Source of the DNA: Nocardioides sp. Root140
GTDB taxonomy: Bacteria; Actinomycetota; Actinomycetes; Propionibacteriales; Nocardioidaceae
Assembly (NCBI RefSeq): GCF_001426745.1
Contig: NZ_LMFI01000001.1
Location: 310,001 to 374,000, forward strand
Direction of reading: 5' to 3'
DNA length: 64,000 nt
The notes beneath the pieces were generated by a model, which was given only the letters and a program-made list of their open reading frames with translations, had not been told where the DNA came from and did no database searches. Shown in pieces: positions 25,875 to 37,150 of the stretch (its first letter is position 1; the number at the start of each line of letters is the position of its first letter). A program made the translations under genes and the position numbers.

Positions 25875-26738
25875 GTGCTCTCCAACTACCTGATCGGCTT
25901 GCGCGAAGGCCTCGAGGCGGCCCTCGTGGTCAGCATCCTGGTCGCGTACCTCGTCAAGTCCGGCCGGACGAACCTGCTGCCCCGCATCTGGGCCGGTGTC
26001 GGCATCGCCGTCCTGATCTCGCTCTGCTTCGGCGCCCTGCTGACCTACGGCCCCCGCGGGCTGACCTTCGAGGCGCAGGAGTTCATCGGCGGCACCCTCT
26101 CGATCATCGCGGTCGGCTTCGTGACGTGGATGGTCTTCTGGATGGCCCGTGCCGCCCGCGGGCTCGGCGGCGAGCTGCGGGGCCAGATCGACGAGGCCGC
26201 CGACGGAAGTCGCTGGGGCCTGGTCGTCGTGGCGATGTTCGCGGTCGGTCGCGAAGGCCTGGAGACCGCGCTCTTCATCTGGGCGGCCACCCAGGCCGGC
26301 ACCCGTGAAGAGGTCGGCTCGGTGACCCCCACCTGGGAGCCGTTGCTCGGTGCCGCGCTGGGAATCCTCACCGCGATCGTCCTCGGCTACCTCATCTACC
26401 GCGGCGCGATCAGCATCAACCTGAGCAAGTTCTTCACCTGGACCGGTGCGTTCCTGATCGTCGTCGCCGCCGGCGTACTCGCCTATGGCGTGCACGACCT
26501 GCAGGAGGCGCGCTTCCTGCCGGGACTGCACGACCTGCTCTTCGACATCTCCGACACGATCGATCCCGCCGGCTGGCTCGGCACGCTGATCAAGGGCGTC
26601 TTCAACATCTCGATGGCCACCACCAAGCTCGAAGGGGCCGTGTGGGTGCTCTACCTGGTCCCGGTGATGACCCTCTTCCTCCGCGGTGCCCGCCGGCGTA
26701 CCGCCCCCAAGGACGCCGCCACGGTGGCAACGTCCTGA
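25875..26738 (+). CDS. efeU: Iron permease EfeU (FTR1 family)
   Basis: This seven-helix FTR1-type permease imports iron across the cytoplasmic membrane. Both iron-binding REGLE motifs are present: GLREGLEAALVVSI near residue 10 and VGREGLETALFIW near residue 130. The 287-residue length is typical. Translation starts at a GTG without a ribosome-binding site. It is the first gene of a complete efeUOB operon under an apparent DtxR box. Confidence 0.96.
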   Translation: MLSNYLIGLREGLEAALVVSILVAYLVKSGRTNLLPRIWAGVGIAVLISLCFGALLTYGPRGLTFEAQEFIGGTLSIIAVGFVTWMVFWMARAARGLGGELRGQIDEAADGSRWGLVVVAMFAVGREGLETALFIWAATQAGTREEVGSVTPTWEPLLGAALGILTAIVLGYLIYRGAISINLSKFFTWTGAFLIVVAAGVLAYGVHDLQEARFLPGLHDLLFDISDTIDPAGWLGTLIKGVFNISMATTKLEGAVWVLYLVPVMTLFLRGARRRTAPKDAATVATS

Positions 26739-26767
26739 GCACCACCCCACTCCACAGAAGGACGACG

Positions 26768-27940
26768 ATGCGCAACAGAAGACTGGCCGTTCTGGTCCCC
26801 CTGCTCGTGGCCGCACCGCTGGTGGCCTCGTGCACGGAGAACACGGAGCCCGACGAGGGCAACCCGCGTTCCATCCAGGTGGTCTCCACCGAGGACGGCT
26901 GCGACGTCTCGAAGGTCGAGGCGCCCGCGGGGACGCTGACCTTCGACGTCACCAACGCCGGCAAGCAGGTCACCGAGTTCTACCTGCTCGCCGAAGACGG
27001 CCTGCGCATCATCGGTGAGGTCGAGAACATCGGGGAGAACCTCGACAGCCGCCTCACCGTGCAGGTGCCCGAGGGCAAGTACGTCACCGCCTGCAAGCCG
27101 GGCATGAAGGGCGACGGCATCCGCTCCGACTTCGCGGTCACCGCCTCCGACGAGAAGGTCGAGGTCACCGAGGACGAGCAGGCGCTGGTCGACACAGCCA
27201 ACGCGAACTACCTCGCCTACGTGCAGGACCAGACCGACCAGCTGCTCACCAAGACCACCCAGTTCGTCAACCTCTACAAGGCGGGCAAGGACGACGAGGC
27301 GCGGGCCCTGTACGCCGACGCGCGCGTGCACTGGGAGCGCATCGAGCCGGTGGCCGAGTCGTTCGGTGACCTCGACCCGAAGATGGACCTCCGCGAGGCC
27401 GACGTCGCCGAGGGTGACGACTTCACCGGCTGGCACCGGATCGAGAAGGACCTCTGGCCGGCCCGGGCCGAGGGCTACAAGGCCATGACGCCCAAGCAGC
27501 GCGCGTTCTACGCCGACGACCTGCTCAAGAACACCAAGACGCTGGACACGAAGGTCGACGGCGATCTCAGCTTCACGATCGACGGCATCGCCAACGGTGC
27601 CACCGGTCTCCTCGAAGAGGTGGCCGAGGGCAAGGTCACCGGCGAGGAGGAGTTCTGGTCGCGCACCGACCTGTGGGACTTCCAGGCCAACGTCGACGGC
27701 GCACGCGTCGCCTTCGAGGGCGTCAAGCCGCTGCTCGAGACCAAGGACGCCGCCCTCTCGAAGACGCTGACCGACCGGTTCGCCGCGTTGCAGAAGCTCC
27801 TCGACGCGCAGAGGACCGACTCGGGTTTCACCTACTACAACGAGCTCACGCAGCCCGAGATCAAGGCGCTCAAGGTCGCAGTCGAGGCCCTTGCCGAGCC
27901 CCTCTCGAAGCTGACGGGCACGATCCTGTCCCGGTCATGA
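26768..27940 (+). CDS. efeO: Iron-uptake lipoprotein EfeO (cupredoxin + M75 domains)
   Basis: This is the extracytoplasmic iron-binding partner of EfeU. The 390 residues have a lipoprotein signal ending LVASC (Cys22), an N-terminal cupredoxin-like domain (about residues 35-130) and a C-terminal M75 helical domain with the metal-binding HxxE motif in GWHRIEKDLW (His223, Glu226). The frame is open upstream, but only the ATG at 26768 gives the signal peptide and has AGAAGGACG before it. It overlaps efeB as ATGA. Confidence 0.96.
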   Translation: MRNRRLAVLVPLLVAAPLVASCTENTEPDEGNPRSIQVVSTEDGCDVSKVEAPAGTLTFDVTNAGKQVTEFYLLAEDGLRIIGEVENIGENLDSRLTVQVPEGKYVTACKPGMKGDGIRSDFAVTASDEKVEVTEDEQALVDTANANYLAYVQDQTDQLLTKTTQFVNLYKAGKDDEARALYADARVHWERIEPVAESFGDLDPKMDLREADVAEGDDFTGWHRIEKDLWPARAEGYKAMTPKQRAFYADDLLKNTKTLDTKVDGDLSFTIDGIANGATGLLEEVAEGKVTGEEEFWSRTDLWDFQANVDGARVAFEGVKPLLETKDAALSKTLTDRFAALQKLLDAQRTDSGFTYYNELTQPEIKALKVAVEALAEPLSKLTGTILSRS

Positions 27941-29196
27941 AGCAGCCCATCGTCTCTCGGCGCACCCTCTTCACGGGGGGTGCGGCAGTCGTGGGTGTGG
28001 CCGGCGGCCTCGCCGCGGCCCAGGCCCTCGAGACCGACACCAGCCAGACCGCCGGACCGCACGCCTACGCCCTGCGTGGCGCCCACCAGCCGGGCATCAC
28101 CACGCCTGCCCAGGACCGCCTGCACTTCGCCGCGTTCGACGTCGTCACCGACGACCGCGACGCACTCATCGCGCTGCTGACCGCCTGGACCGAGGCGGCC
28201 GAGCGCATGATGGCCGGCGGCTCGGCCGGACCCGTCGGTCCGACGGAGGGCGACACCGACCTGCCGCCCGACGACACCGGCGAGGCGATCGGGTTGCCGC
28301 CCTCGAAGCTCACCCTCACGTTCGGGTTCGGGCCTACGCTCTTCCGCGACGCCAAGGGCAAGGACCGCTTCGGCATCGCCGACCAGCAGCCCGCGTCACT
28401 CGAGCCGCTGCCGCACTTCCCGGCCGACGCCCTCGACCCCGAGCGCTCCGGGGGCGACCTCTGCGTCCAGGCCTGCGCCGACGACCCGCAGGTCGCCGTG
28501 CACGCGATCCGCAACCTCGCGCGCATCGGGTTCGGCACGGTCTCGGTGCGCTGGTCGCAGCTCGGCTTCGGCCGTACGTCGAGCACCTCGACGTCGCAGG
28601 AGACGCCGCGCAACCTGTTCGGCTTCAAGGACGGCACCGCCAACGTGAAGGCAGAGGAGGCCAAGGCGCTCGACGAGCACATCTGGGTCTCCGACACCGA
28701 CGACGCGAAGTCGGGTTGGCTGGCTGGCGGTTCCTACCTCGTCGCGCGCAGGATCAACATGCGCATCGAGACCTGGGACCGGCAGTCGCTGGGCGACCAG
28801 CAGATGTTCATCGGCCGCACCAAGGAGTCCGGCGCGCCACTCTCGGGTGGCGAGGAGTTCAGTGACCCCGACTTCAAGATGCCCGGCCGCGGCGGCCCGA
28901 TCATCCCGGTCGACGCCCACGTCCGCGTCGTGCACCCCGAGCAGAACGACGGGGTCCGGATGCTGCGCCGCGGCTACAACTTCGTCGACGGCAGCGATGC
29001 GCTCGGTGGCCTGAACGCGGGGCTGTTCTTCATCGCCTACGTGCGTGACCCGGCCACCCAGTTCATCCCGATGCAGACCCGGATGGCGCAGAGTGACGCA
29101 CTGATGGAGTACCTCAAGTTCACCGGCTCGGCCCTGTTCGCCGTACCCCCGGGAGCTGGCAAGGGCGAGTACGTCGGCCAGGCGCTGTTCGCCTGA
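27937..29196 (+). CDS. efeB: Dye-decolourising haem peroxidase EfeB, Tat-exported
   Basis: This is the peroxidase component of EfeUOB, exported folded with haem by the Tat system and thought to oxidise ferrous iron or release iron from haem. The 419 residues begin with a twin-arginine signal (VSRRTLFTGGAAVVG) and contain the Dyp motif GFKDGT at 229-234. The proximal haem histidine is probably the one in VDAHVRVVHP. Length and order match the family. Confidence 0.96.
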   Translation: MKQPIVSRRTLFTGGAAVVGVAGGLAAAQALETDTSQTAGPHAYALRGAHQPGITTPAQDRLHFAAFDVVTDDRDALIALLTAWTEAAERMMAGGSAGPVGPTEGDTDLPPDDTGEAIGLPPSKLTLTFGFGPTLFRDAKGKDRFGIADQQPASLEPLPHFPADALDPERSGGDLCVQACADDPQVAVHAIRNLARIGFGTVSVRWSQLGFGRTSSTSTSQETPRNLFGFKDGTANVKAEEAKALDEHIWVSDTDDAKSGWLAGGSYLVARRINMRIETWDRQSLGDQQMFIGRTKESGAPLSGGEEFSDPDFKMPGRGGPIIPVDAHVRVVHPEQNDGVRMLRRGYNFVDGSDALGGLNAGLFFIAYVRDPATQFIPMQTRMAQSDALMEYLKFTGSALFAVPPGAGKGEYVGQALFA

Positions 29197-29217
29197 CCGA
29201 CGTACGACGCGTGGAGG

Positions 29218-30057
29218 TCAGTCCTCGACGAAGTACCAGGTGCCGTCCTTCTTGACGACGTCGGTCTTCTCGCTGTCGTTCTCGGTCTTGCCGTTGTAGG
29301 TGAAGCTGGTCTTCATCATCACGGTGCCCTTGTCGCCGTTCACGGTGATGGCGCCGGGGGAGAACGTGAAGGCGTTGTCGCCGCTGCCCAGCTGGGCCAT
29401 CGAGGTCCGGCAGCTCTTGATGTCCTCGGCCTTGGGGTCCACGAAGTAGTCGCCCATGTTCGCGCACTGCGCGGAGTCGCCGGCGAAGATCGCCTGCAAC
29501 CACGTGTCGACGTCGTGGACCAGCTGGCGGATCTGCTCCTCGTCGGAACCGGTCGGCGGCGTGCGCACCACGGGTGTGCCGGAGGTCTGCGGGCCGGTCG
29601 GGCTCGGGTCCGTGGACGGGTCGTCGGTCGACTCGGTGCTCGGGTCGTCCGTCGGCTCGTCGGTGGGGTCCTCGGTCGACTCGGTGCTCGGGTCATCGGT
29701 CGGCTCGTCGGTGGGGTCCTCGGTCGACTGGCTGGACGTGTCGTCACCGGCCACGTCGTCCTTGTCGTCGTCGCCCTGGGTCAGGAAGAAGACCAATGCG
29801 GCCATGCCTGCGGCGATCAGCAGGGCGCCGATCACACCGGCGGCGACCAGGCCACGCCTGCGCGGCGGCTTCCCGCCCGGCGCCGGCGCCCCGGGCTGTA
29901 CGCCGTACGCCGGCGGGGCGGGGGGATAGGCGTTGCCCGGGGGCACCGCGCCGTACGCCGGGGGCGCGGCCTGCCCCAGGGGGAGGCCGCATCGGCCGCA
30001 GGCCGTGAGGCCCGGGGCCAGGGGAGTGCCGCAGCGGGGGCAGACCGGAGAGTTCAT
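29218..30057 (-). CDS. Zinc-ribbon membrane protein with acidic repeat linker
   Basis: The 279-residue protein has four parts: an N-terminal zinc ribbon (CPRCG...CGRCG), a Pro/Tyr/Gly-rich stretch, one transmembrane helix (GLVAAGVIGALLIAAGMAALVFFL), and an extracytoplasmic tail. The tail begins with tandem Asp/Glu/Thr/Pro/Ser repeats of the type TEDPTDEPTDDPSTES, then ends with a small domain resembling NTF2/DUF4878 lumenal domains (EEQIRQLVHDVDTWLQAI...GTWYFVED). The start at 30057 places the ribbon at the N-terminus. A similar architecture is encoded at 32725-33816. No function is known; membrane sensing or cell-envelope roles are guesses. Confidence 0.8.
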   Translation of the reverse strand: MNSPVCPRCGTPLAPGLTACGRCGLPLGQAAPPAYGAVPPGNAYPPAPPAYGVQPGAPAPGGKPPRRRGLVAAGVIGALLIAAGMAALVFFLTQGDDDKDDVAGDDTSSQSTEDPTDEPTDDPSTESTEDPTDEPTDDPSTESTDDPSTDPSPTGPQTSGTPVVRTPPTGSDEEQIRQLVHDVDTWLQAIFAGDSAQCANMGDYFVDPKAEDIKSCRTSMAQLGSGDNAFTFSPGAITVNGDKGTVMMKTSFTYNGKTENDSEKTDVVKKDGTWYFVED

Positions 30058-30158
30058 GGCCGGATCCTTCCCCAGCTCGAGCCGGCTCAATCAGGGGAGA
30101 TGGCCGAGCGGCCGGACCCCGGCGAGGGTCCGACCGGCAGCCACCTGGAGGCGCAGGG

Positions 30159-30965
30159 TCACTTCACCTCGGACTTGCGGATCAGGAACAGTCCGACGAC
30201 CAGCGGGATGATCAGCCAGATCGTGGTGGTGACCGCGAGGTGTGCCCAGTCCTCACCGCTCGGGTCGCCGTTGAACAGCGCGCCCTGCGCGTAGGCGAAG
30301 TCGACCCACGGCCACAGGTCGCGGAACCACTCCTGCAGGTTGCCCAGCGTCATGAACAGCGTCGGCAGCAGGGCGTTGTAGACGAAGTAGCCCACGATGG
30401 CGCCGGCGGAGTTGCGGATCAGCACGCCGAGCATCGAGCCGATCAGCATGCCGAGCACGTTGGCCAGCACGATCAGGGAGAGCTCGTAGGCGCTCACGTT
30501 CCACGTCGTGTCCACGCCGGCGATCGCCGTACCGACGATGTTGCCGACCGCGCCGATGGCCATCGCCAGGAACATCGAGACCACGCCGATGCCGACCGCG
30601 ACGAGGAGCTTGGCGTTGATCACCAGACTGCGGTTGGGCAGCAGGGTGAACGTGGTCAGGCCGGTGCGCTGGCTCCACTCACTCGTGACCGAGAGGAGGC
30701 CGATGATCGGCAGGATGATCGCGATGGGGAAGCCGATGGCCGTCGCGAAGGCCTCGTAGTCGAGCTCGGACTCGGGGGCGAAGATGATCGTCGCGGCGGT
30801 GGCGAGGACGGCCGCGATGCCGATGCTGGCCATCAGCCAGAAGCCGGAACGCGTGTCGAACATCTTGATCAGCTCGACGCGCATGATGCGGGACAGGGGG
30901 ATGGGCGCGTGCTTGGCCGGACGGGTGCCCGAGGTGACGGGGGCCTCCTGGGTCAGCGTGGTCAT
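30159..30965 (-). CDS. ABC-2-type transporter permease
   Basis: This 268-residue six-helix integral membrane protein begins with a cytoplasmic ISRIMRVELIKMFDTRSGFW-like segment (LSRIMRVELIKMFDTRSGFW) typical of ABC-2 permeases. It is encoded 4 bp overlapped by the ATPase at 30962 and would form a homodimeric exporter with it. Substrate unknown; similar pairs give bacitracin or lantibiotic-like resistance or export lipids, but nothing here decides. Confidence 0.88.
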   Translation of the reverse strand: MTTLTQEAPVTSGTRPAKHAPIPLSRIMRVELIKMFDTRSGFWLMASIGIAAVLATAATIIFAPESELDYEAFATAIGFPIAIILPIIGLLSVTSEWSQRTGLTTFTLLPNRSLVINAKLLVAVGIGVVSMFLAMAIGAVGNIVGTAIAGVDTTWNVSAYELSLIVLANVLGMLIGSMLGVLIRNSAGAIVGYFVYNALLPTLFMTLGNLQEWFRDLWPWVDFAYAQGALFNGDPSGEDWAHLAVTTTIWLIIPLVVGLFLIRKSEVK

Positions 30966-31861
30966 GCTGCTGCTCCTTCACGTTGGGTCTCGGCGGTGAG
31001 CTCGAGGAACATCTCTTCGAGACCCGCGTTGTCGGAGGACCGCAGCTCGGTGAGCGCGATCCGGGCGTTGAGCGCGATCTGGCCGACCTGGTCGGCGGGC
31101 GCGTCCGTGCGCAGTGCGCCGTCGTTCGACTGGGTGACCACGATCCCCGCGTTGCGCAGGGCCTGGGCCAGCTCGGCTGCGGCGGTGGTGCGCACGGTGG
31201 TGCCGGCGGCGTGCAACAGTTCGGCCTTCGTCCCCTCGGCGACGATGCGGCCGTTGCCGATCATCACGAGGTCGTCGGCGATCACCTCGATCTCGTGCAG
31301 GAGGTGGCTGGAGAGCAGCACCGTGCCGCCCTGGTTGGCGTATCCCCGCAGCAGGTCGCGCATCCAGCGGATGCCGGCCGGGTCGAGTCCGTTGGCCGGC
31401 TCGTCGAGGATCAGCACCTCAGGGTCGCCGATCAGGGCGGTCGCGATGCCGAGGCGCTGGCGCATGCCGAGCGAGTAGTTCCTCACCCGGCGCTCCGACT
31501 CGCTCTCGGTCAGGCTGACCAGGGAGAGCATCTCGTCGACCCTTGCCTTCGGCAGGCCCATCGTGCGCTGGGCGATGGCCAGGATCTCCCGACCGGTGCG
31601 GCCGGCGTGCTGGGCCGAGGCGTCGAGGAGTACGCCGACCTGCCGGCCCGGGTTGGGCAGTTCGGCGAACGGCTGGCCCTGGATGGTGGCGCTGCCCGAG
31701 GTGGCCTCGGTCAATCCGACCATCACGCGCATGGTGGTGGACTTGCCGGCGCCGTTGGGCCCGAGGAACCCCGTGACGCGGCCGGGTCGGGCGACGAAGG
31801 AGACGTCGTCGACGGCGGTGAATCCGCGGTACCGCTTGGTGAGTGAGTCAACAGTGATCAT
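30962..31861 (-). CDS. ABC transporter ATP-binding protein
   Basis: This 299-residue ATPase has Walker A GPNGAGKST, signature YSLGMRQRLGIA and Walker B VLILDEPANGLDP, followed by the C-terminal extension seen in DrrA/CcmA-type exporters. The ATG at 31861 starts MITVDSLTKRYRGFTAVDDV; upstream in-frame sequence is Arg-rich and unlikely to be coding. It precedes and overlaps the permease gene, so the two are one operon. Confidence 0.93.
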   Translation of the reverse strand: MITVDSLTKRYRGFTAVDDVSFVARPGRVTGFLGPNGAGKSTTMRVMVGLTEATSGSATIQGQPFAELPNPGRQVGVLLDASAQHAGRTGREILAIAQRTMGLPKARVDEMLSLVSLTESESERRVRNYSLGMRQRLGIATALIGDPEVLILDEPANGLDPAGIRWMRDLLRGYANQGGTVLLSSHLLHEIEVIADDLVMIGNGRIVAEGTKAELLHAAGTTVRTTAAAELAQALRNAGIVVTQSNDGALRTDAPADQVGQIALNARIALTELRSSDNAGLEEMFLELTAETQREGAAA

Positions 31862-32003
31862 GGCCAGAAGCCTCGCGGTGAACAGGCCTCGCCCGCATCG
31901 GGGAAGCCGGGCGCTTCGTCCCCCACTCGACCCTGACTCGACCCTGAGGCCCGCCTCACGCCGGGTCCGGGAATCCCCGGCTCGGGGGGTGCGTTGACCC
32001 GAC

Positions 32004-32714
32004 ATGCGAATTGATGTGTGGTCCGACGTCGTGTGTCCGTGGTGCTACATCGGCAAGCGTCGACTCGAGACGGCGTTGCAGGGCTTCGAGCATGCCGACC
32101 AGGTCGAGGTGGTCTGGCACTCCTACGAGCTGGACCCGGCCGCGCCGCCGGTGCCGGTGGAGCGCACGGTCGACGTCCTGGCCCGCAAGTACGGCGGCGG
32201 CGTCGAGAACGCACAGCGGATGATGGACCAGGTCGAGGCCGTCGCGGCGGAGGAGGGGCTGCTCTACCGCCTCTCGCAGACCCAGCGGGTCAACACCGTC
32301 GACGCGCACCGGCTGCTCCACCTGGCGCTGCACGACGCGGGCGCCGTCGTACAGGGGGAGCTGAAGGAGGCCCTGCTCGCCGCCAACTTCGTCGAGGTGC
32401 GCAACGTCGCCGACCACGCCACCCTCACCGAGATCGCGGTCGGCGTCGGCCTGGACGCCGCGCGAGTGGCCACCGTGCTGTCCGGCGACGAGTTCCGCGA
32501 CGAGGTCCACGCCGACGTCGCGCAGGCCGGCGCGTTCGGCGCGACCGGGGTGCCGTTCTTCGTGGTGGACGACAAGTACGGCATCTCGGGCGCACAGCCC
32601 GCCGAGGTCTTCAGCCAGGCACTGACCCGCGCCTGGAGCGACTCCCACCCGTCACTGCAGATGGTCGCCGGCGCAGCCGATCAGGCCTGTGGGCCCGACG
32701 GCTGCGCCATCTGA
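32004..32714 (+). CDS. DsbA-family oxidoreductase, FrnE-like
   Basis: This cytoplasmic thioredoxin-fold protein of 236 residues carries CPWC at residues 11-14, directly after the first strand (MRIDVWSDVVCPWCYIGK), and the cis-proline loop ATGVPFFVVDDKYGISGAQP. FrnE-type members act as disulfide isomerases or glutathione-transferase-like enzymes and occur in polyketide and stress contexts. The C-terminus has an extra CGPDGC pair. It stands alone, divergent from the ABC genes. Confidence 0.9.
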   Translation: MRIDVWSDVVCPWCYIGKRRLETALQGFEHADQVEVVWHSYELDPAAPPVPVERTVDVLARKYGGGVENAQRMMDQVEAVAAEEGLLYRLSQTQRVNTVDAHRLLHLALHDAGAVVQGELKEALLAANFVEVRNVADHATLTEIAVGVGLDAARVATVLSGDEFRDEVHADVAQAGAFGATGVPFFVVDDKYGISGAQPAEVFSQALTRAWSDSHPSLQMVAGAADQACGPDGCAI

Positions 32715-32724
32715 CGCTGGTCGG

Positions 32725-35358
<2,634 letters not shown>

Positions 35359-35375
35359 ACCCACTCCTGCTGCAA

Positions 35376-35415
35376 ACAGTGGAGGTTCTCCGGCGTCTGG
35401 CGCCGGAGAACCTCC
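35376..35415. repeat. Palindrome after argG, left copy of an inverted pair
   Basis: ACAGT is followed by GGAGGTTCTCCGGCG (35381-35395), a short loop and CGCCGGAGAACCTCC (35401-35415), then a T-rich run, so it can end argG transcription. An inverted near-copy is at 36521-36560 with a compensatory change in both arms. Confidence 0.8.
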
Positions 35416-35521
35416 TTCTTCTTCTGGGTGAGTGCGTCTGGCGGCGCCTCCATTGCGCTCCCATCCACAGGCGGCCGAGCGAGCCGTTGCTGCGGTCCGA
35501 TGTGCGATTCAGGCTCATCGG

Positions 35522-36577
35522 ATGGAATCCACTGCTGCCCTCGCCTCGCTCCTGCGTCTGCAGGACGGTGTCATCTCTCGTCGACAGATCCTCGAGCTCG
35601 GCGGCACGGACAATGACATCGAGCGATGGTGCCGTCGAGCGAGGCTGGCACGCGTTCATGAGGGTGTCTACGTCGAGCACACCGGACCGTTGACCCGCGA
35701 GCAACGGTGGTGGTCCGCGGTTCTCTGCCACGAACCGGCCGCACTGACCGGTCTCTCGGCGCTACGTGCGCACCGGATCCGTGGCCCCTGGCTCGGTCGA
35801 GAGGAGAAGGTGGTCCAACTCCTCGTGAGCCGCACCAGGCGACTCCATCCCGCGCCGGGCGTCGAACTGCACCGCAGCCAGCACTTCGACCAGATCGCGC
35901 AGCTCCATCTGTCGCCACCGCGGGTCGCGGTCGAACACGCGGCACTGGGCGCGGCCTCCAGTGCCCGAGACGATGCTGCGGCGGTGGCAGTGCTCGCCGA
36001 TCTGTGCCAGCAGCGCCGTACCACGGTGGGGCGGTTGCTCGAGGCGATCGAGTTGCGACCACGCCTGCCTCGTCGTCGACTCCTGGTCGAGATCCTCGTC
36101 GACATCGACGCCGGAGCCTTCTCGGTTCTCGAGCGCCGCTACCTCTCCGACGTCGAGCGCAAGCACGGTCTTCCTCGGGGGCATCGCCAGCGCCGCGTCG
36201 ATCGAGACCGTCCGATCAGTCGTGCACCTGCGGGGCCCGGAGGAGTGATCTTCCGGGACGTCGAGTACTTGGCTCACCTGCTGCTGGTCGAGCTCGACGG
36301 ACGACTCGGCCACGAGTGGTCCGAGGATCGATGGCTCGATCTGGATCGCGACATCGGAGCGGCGATCAGCAATCGGCTGACGATCCGTCCGGGGTGGAGG
36401 CAGGTGCTCGAGCCGTGCCGGCTCGCGGCGGCGGTCGCGCTGATCCTGCGCGCCCGGGGCTGGGCAGGTTGGCCGGTCGCGTGTGGTCCGGACTGCACGA
36501 TACGAACGTGGCTCAACATAGGAGATTCTCCGGCGCGTGGCGCCGGAGAATCTCCACTGTCGAGGCGAACCGCCTGA
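35522..36577 (+). CDS. AbiEi-like antitoxin-domain / DUF559-related protein
   Basis: This 351-residue protein has an N-terminal winged-helix AbiEi-type domain (LLRLQDGVISRRQILELGGTDNDIERWCRRARLARVHEGVYV). A central region is followed by a C-terminal segment with EYLAHLLLVELDGRLGHEWSEDRWLDLDRD, which resembles the restriction-endonuclease-like DUF559 fold (VELDG...). Many actinobacterial genomes hold several such stand-alone genes. No AbiEii toxin partner is adjacent, so a toxin-antitoxin role is not supported here. The ATG at 35522 is used; the frame is open to 35432. Its last codons and stop region are formed by the palindrome at 36521-36560. Confidence 0.75.
   Translation: MESTAALASLLRLQDGVISRRQILELGGTDNDIERWCRRARLARVHEGVYVEHTGPLTREQRWWSAVLCHEPAALTGLSALRAHRIRGPWLGREEKVVQLLVSRTRRLHPAPGVELHRSQHFDQIAQLHLSPPRVAVEHAALGAASSARDDAAAVAVLADLCQQRRTTVGRLLEAIELRPRLPRRRLLVEILVDIDAGAFSVLERRYLSDVERKHGLPRGHRQRRVDRDRPISRAPAGPGGVIFRDVEYLAHLLLVELDGRLGHEWSEDRWLDLDRDIGAAISNRLTIRPGWRQVLEPCRLAAAVALILRARGWAGWPVACGPDCTIRTWLNIGDSPARGAGESPLSRRTA
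36521..36560. repeat. Palindrome at the AbiEi-like gene 3' end, right inverted copy
   Basis: GGAGATTCTCCGGCGC (36521-36536) pairs perfectly with its complement at 36540-36555 and is followed by ACTGT, the inverse of the ACAGT that begins the left copy. Read in reverse it matches the left copy at about 34 of 40 positions. Confidence 0.8.
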
Positions 36578-36589
36578 GTCGGCCGCTGA

Positions 36590-37069
36590 TCAGTTCAGCG
36601 GGCACCCCAACTCGTTCGCGGCCGCCAGTTCGTCCTTCACGGCCAGCATCGCGGCCGGGTCTCCGCTCGCGATGGCCGCGTTCACGGTCCCCACGATGTT
36701 GTACGGGTCCGTGAAGCGACGGTACGGGTACCCGAGGTCCTCCGTGGCCGCGTTCAGCCAGGCGGCGGCCGCGTGCCGCATCAGGTTGCGCTCGGCGCCG
36801 GCCGCTCCGGCTCCGCCCTTGTAGTTCAGGGCGTCGAGCAGTGAGTCGCCCACCAGAGCCGCGGTCGTGTGGAACTTGACCTGGTTCGAGTTGAGCAAGG
36901 TCGTGCTGGCGATCGGCTGCCCCGGCCCCTCCGACCAGCTGTCGGTGTGGTTCTTCCAGTAGCCCGGCGTACAGCCTTCGTCGCCGATCCGCTCGGCCTG
37001 CGCCGGCATCGCGGCAAACACGACGCCGACCAGGCCCATGACCAGCCCCAACACCCATGTTCTCTTCAT
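36590..37069 (-). CDS. Secreted protein with GCTPGYWKNH motif
   Basis: This 159-residue exported protein has a Sec signal peptide (MKRTWVLGLVMGLVGVVFAAMPAQA, cleavage expected after AQA). Its mature start contains the GCTPGYWKNHTDSW motif seen in many secreted actinobacterial and cyanobacterial proteins of unknown function. The rest is helical (ALVGDSLLDALNYKGG, ERNLMRHAAAAWLNAA). No anchor or catalytic motif is visible. It stands alone between convergent and divergent neighbours. Confidence 0.82.
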   Translation of the reverse strand: MKRTWVLGLVMGLVGVVFAAMPAQAERIGDEGCTPGYWKNHTDSWSEGPGQPIASTTLLNSNQVKFHTTAALVGDSLLDALNYKGGAGAAGAERNLMRHAAAAWLNAATEDLGYPYRRFTDPYNIVGTVNAAIASGDPAAMLAVKDELAAANELGCPLN

Positions 37070-37150
37070 GTCCCCGACTTCCGTTCAGTGTGGTCCCCTG
37101 TTCGAAAATCTAGGTACCCGGAAGCGGTCGTGTCGCGACGATGGCCCGAC

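Noticed and set aside
35522-36577. Type IV toxin-antitoxin (AbiE) operon
   Set aside because: Only the AbiEi-like gene is present; no AbiEii nucleotidyltransferase lies on either side.
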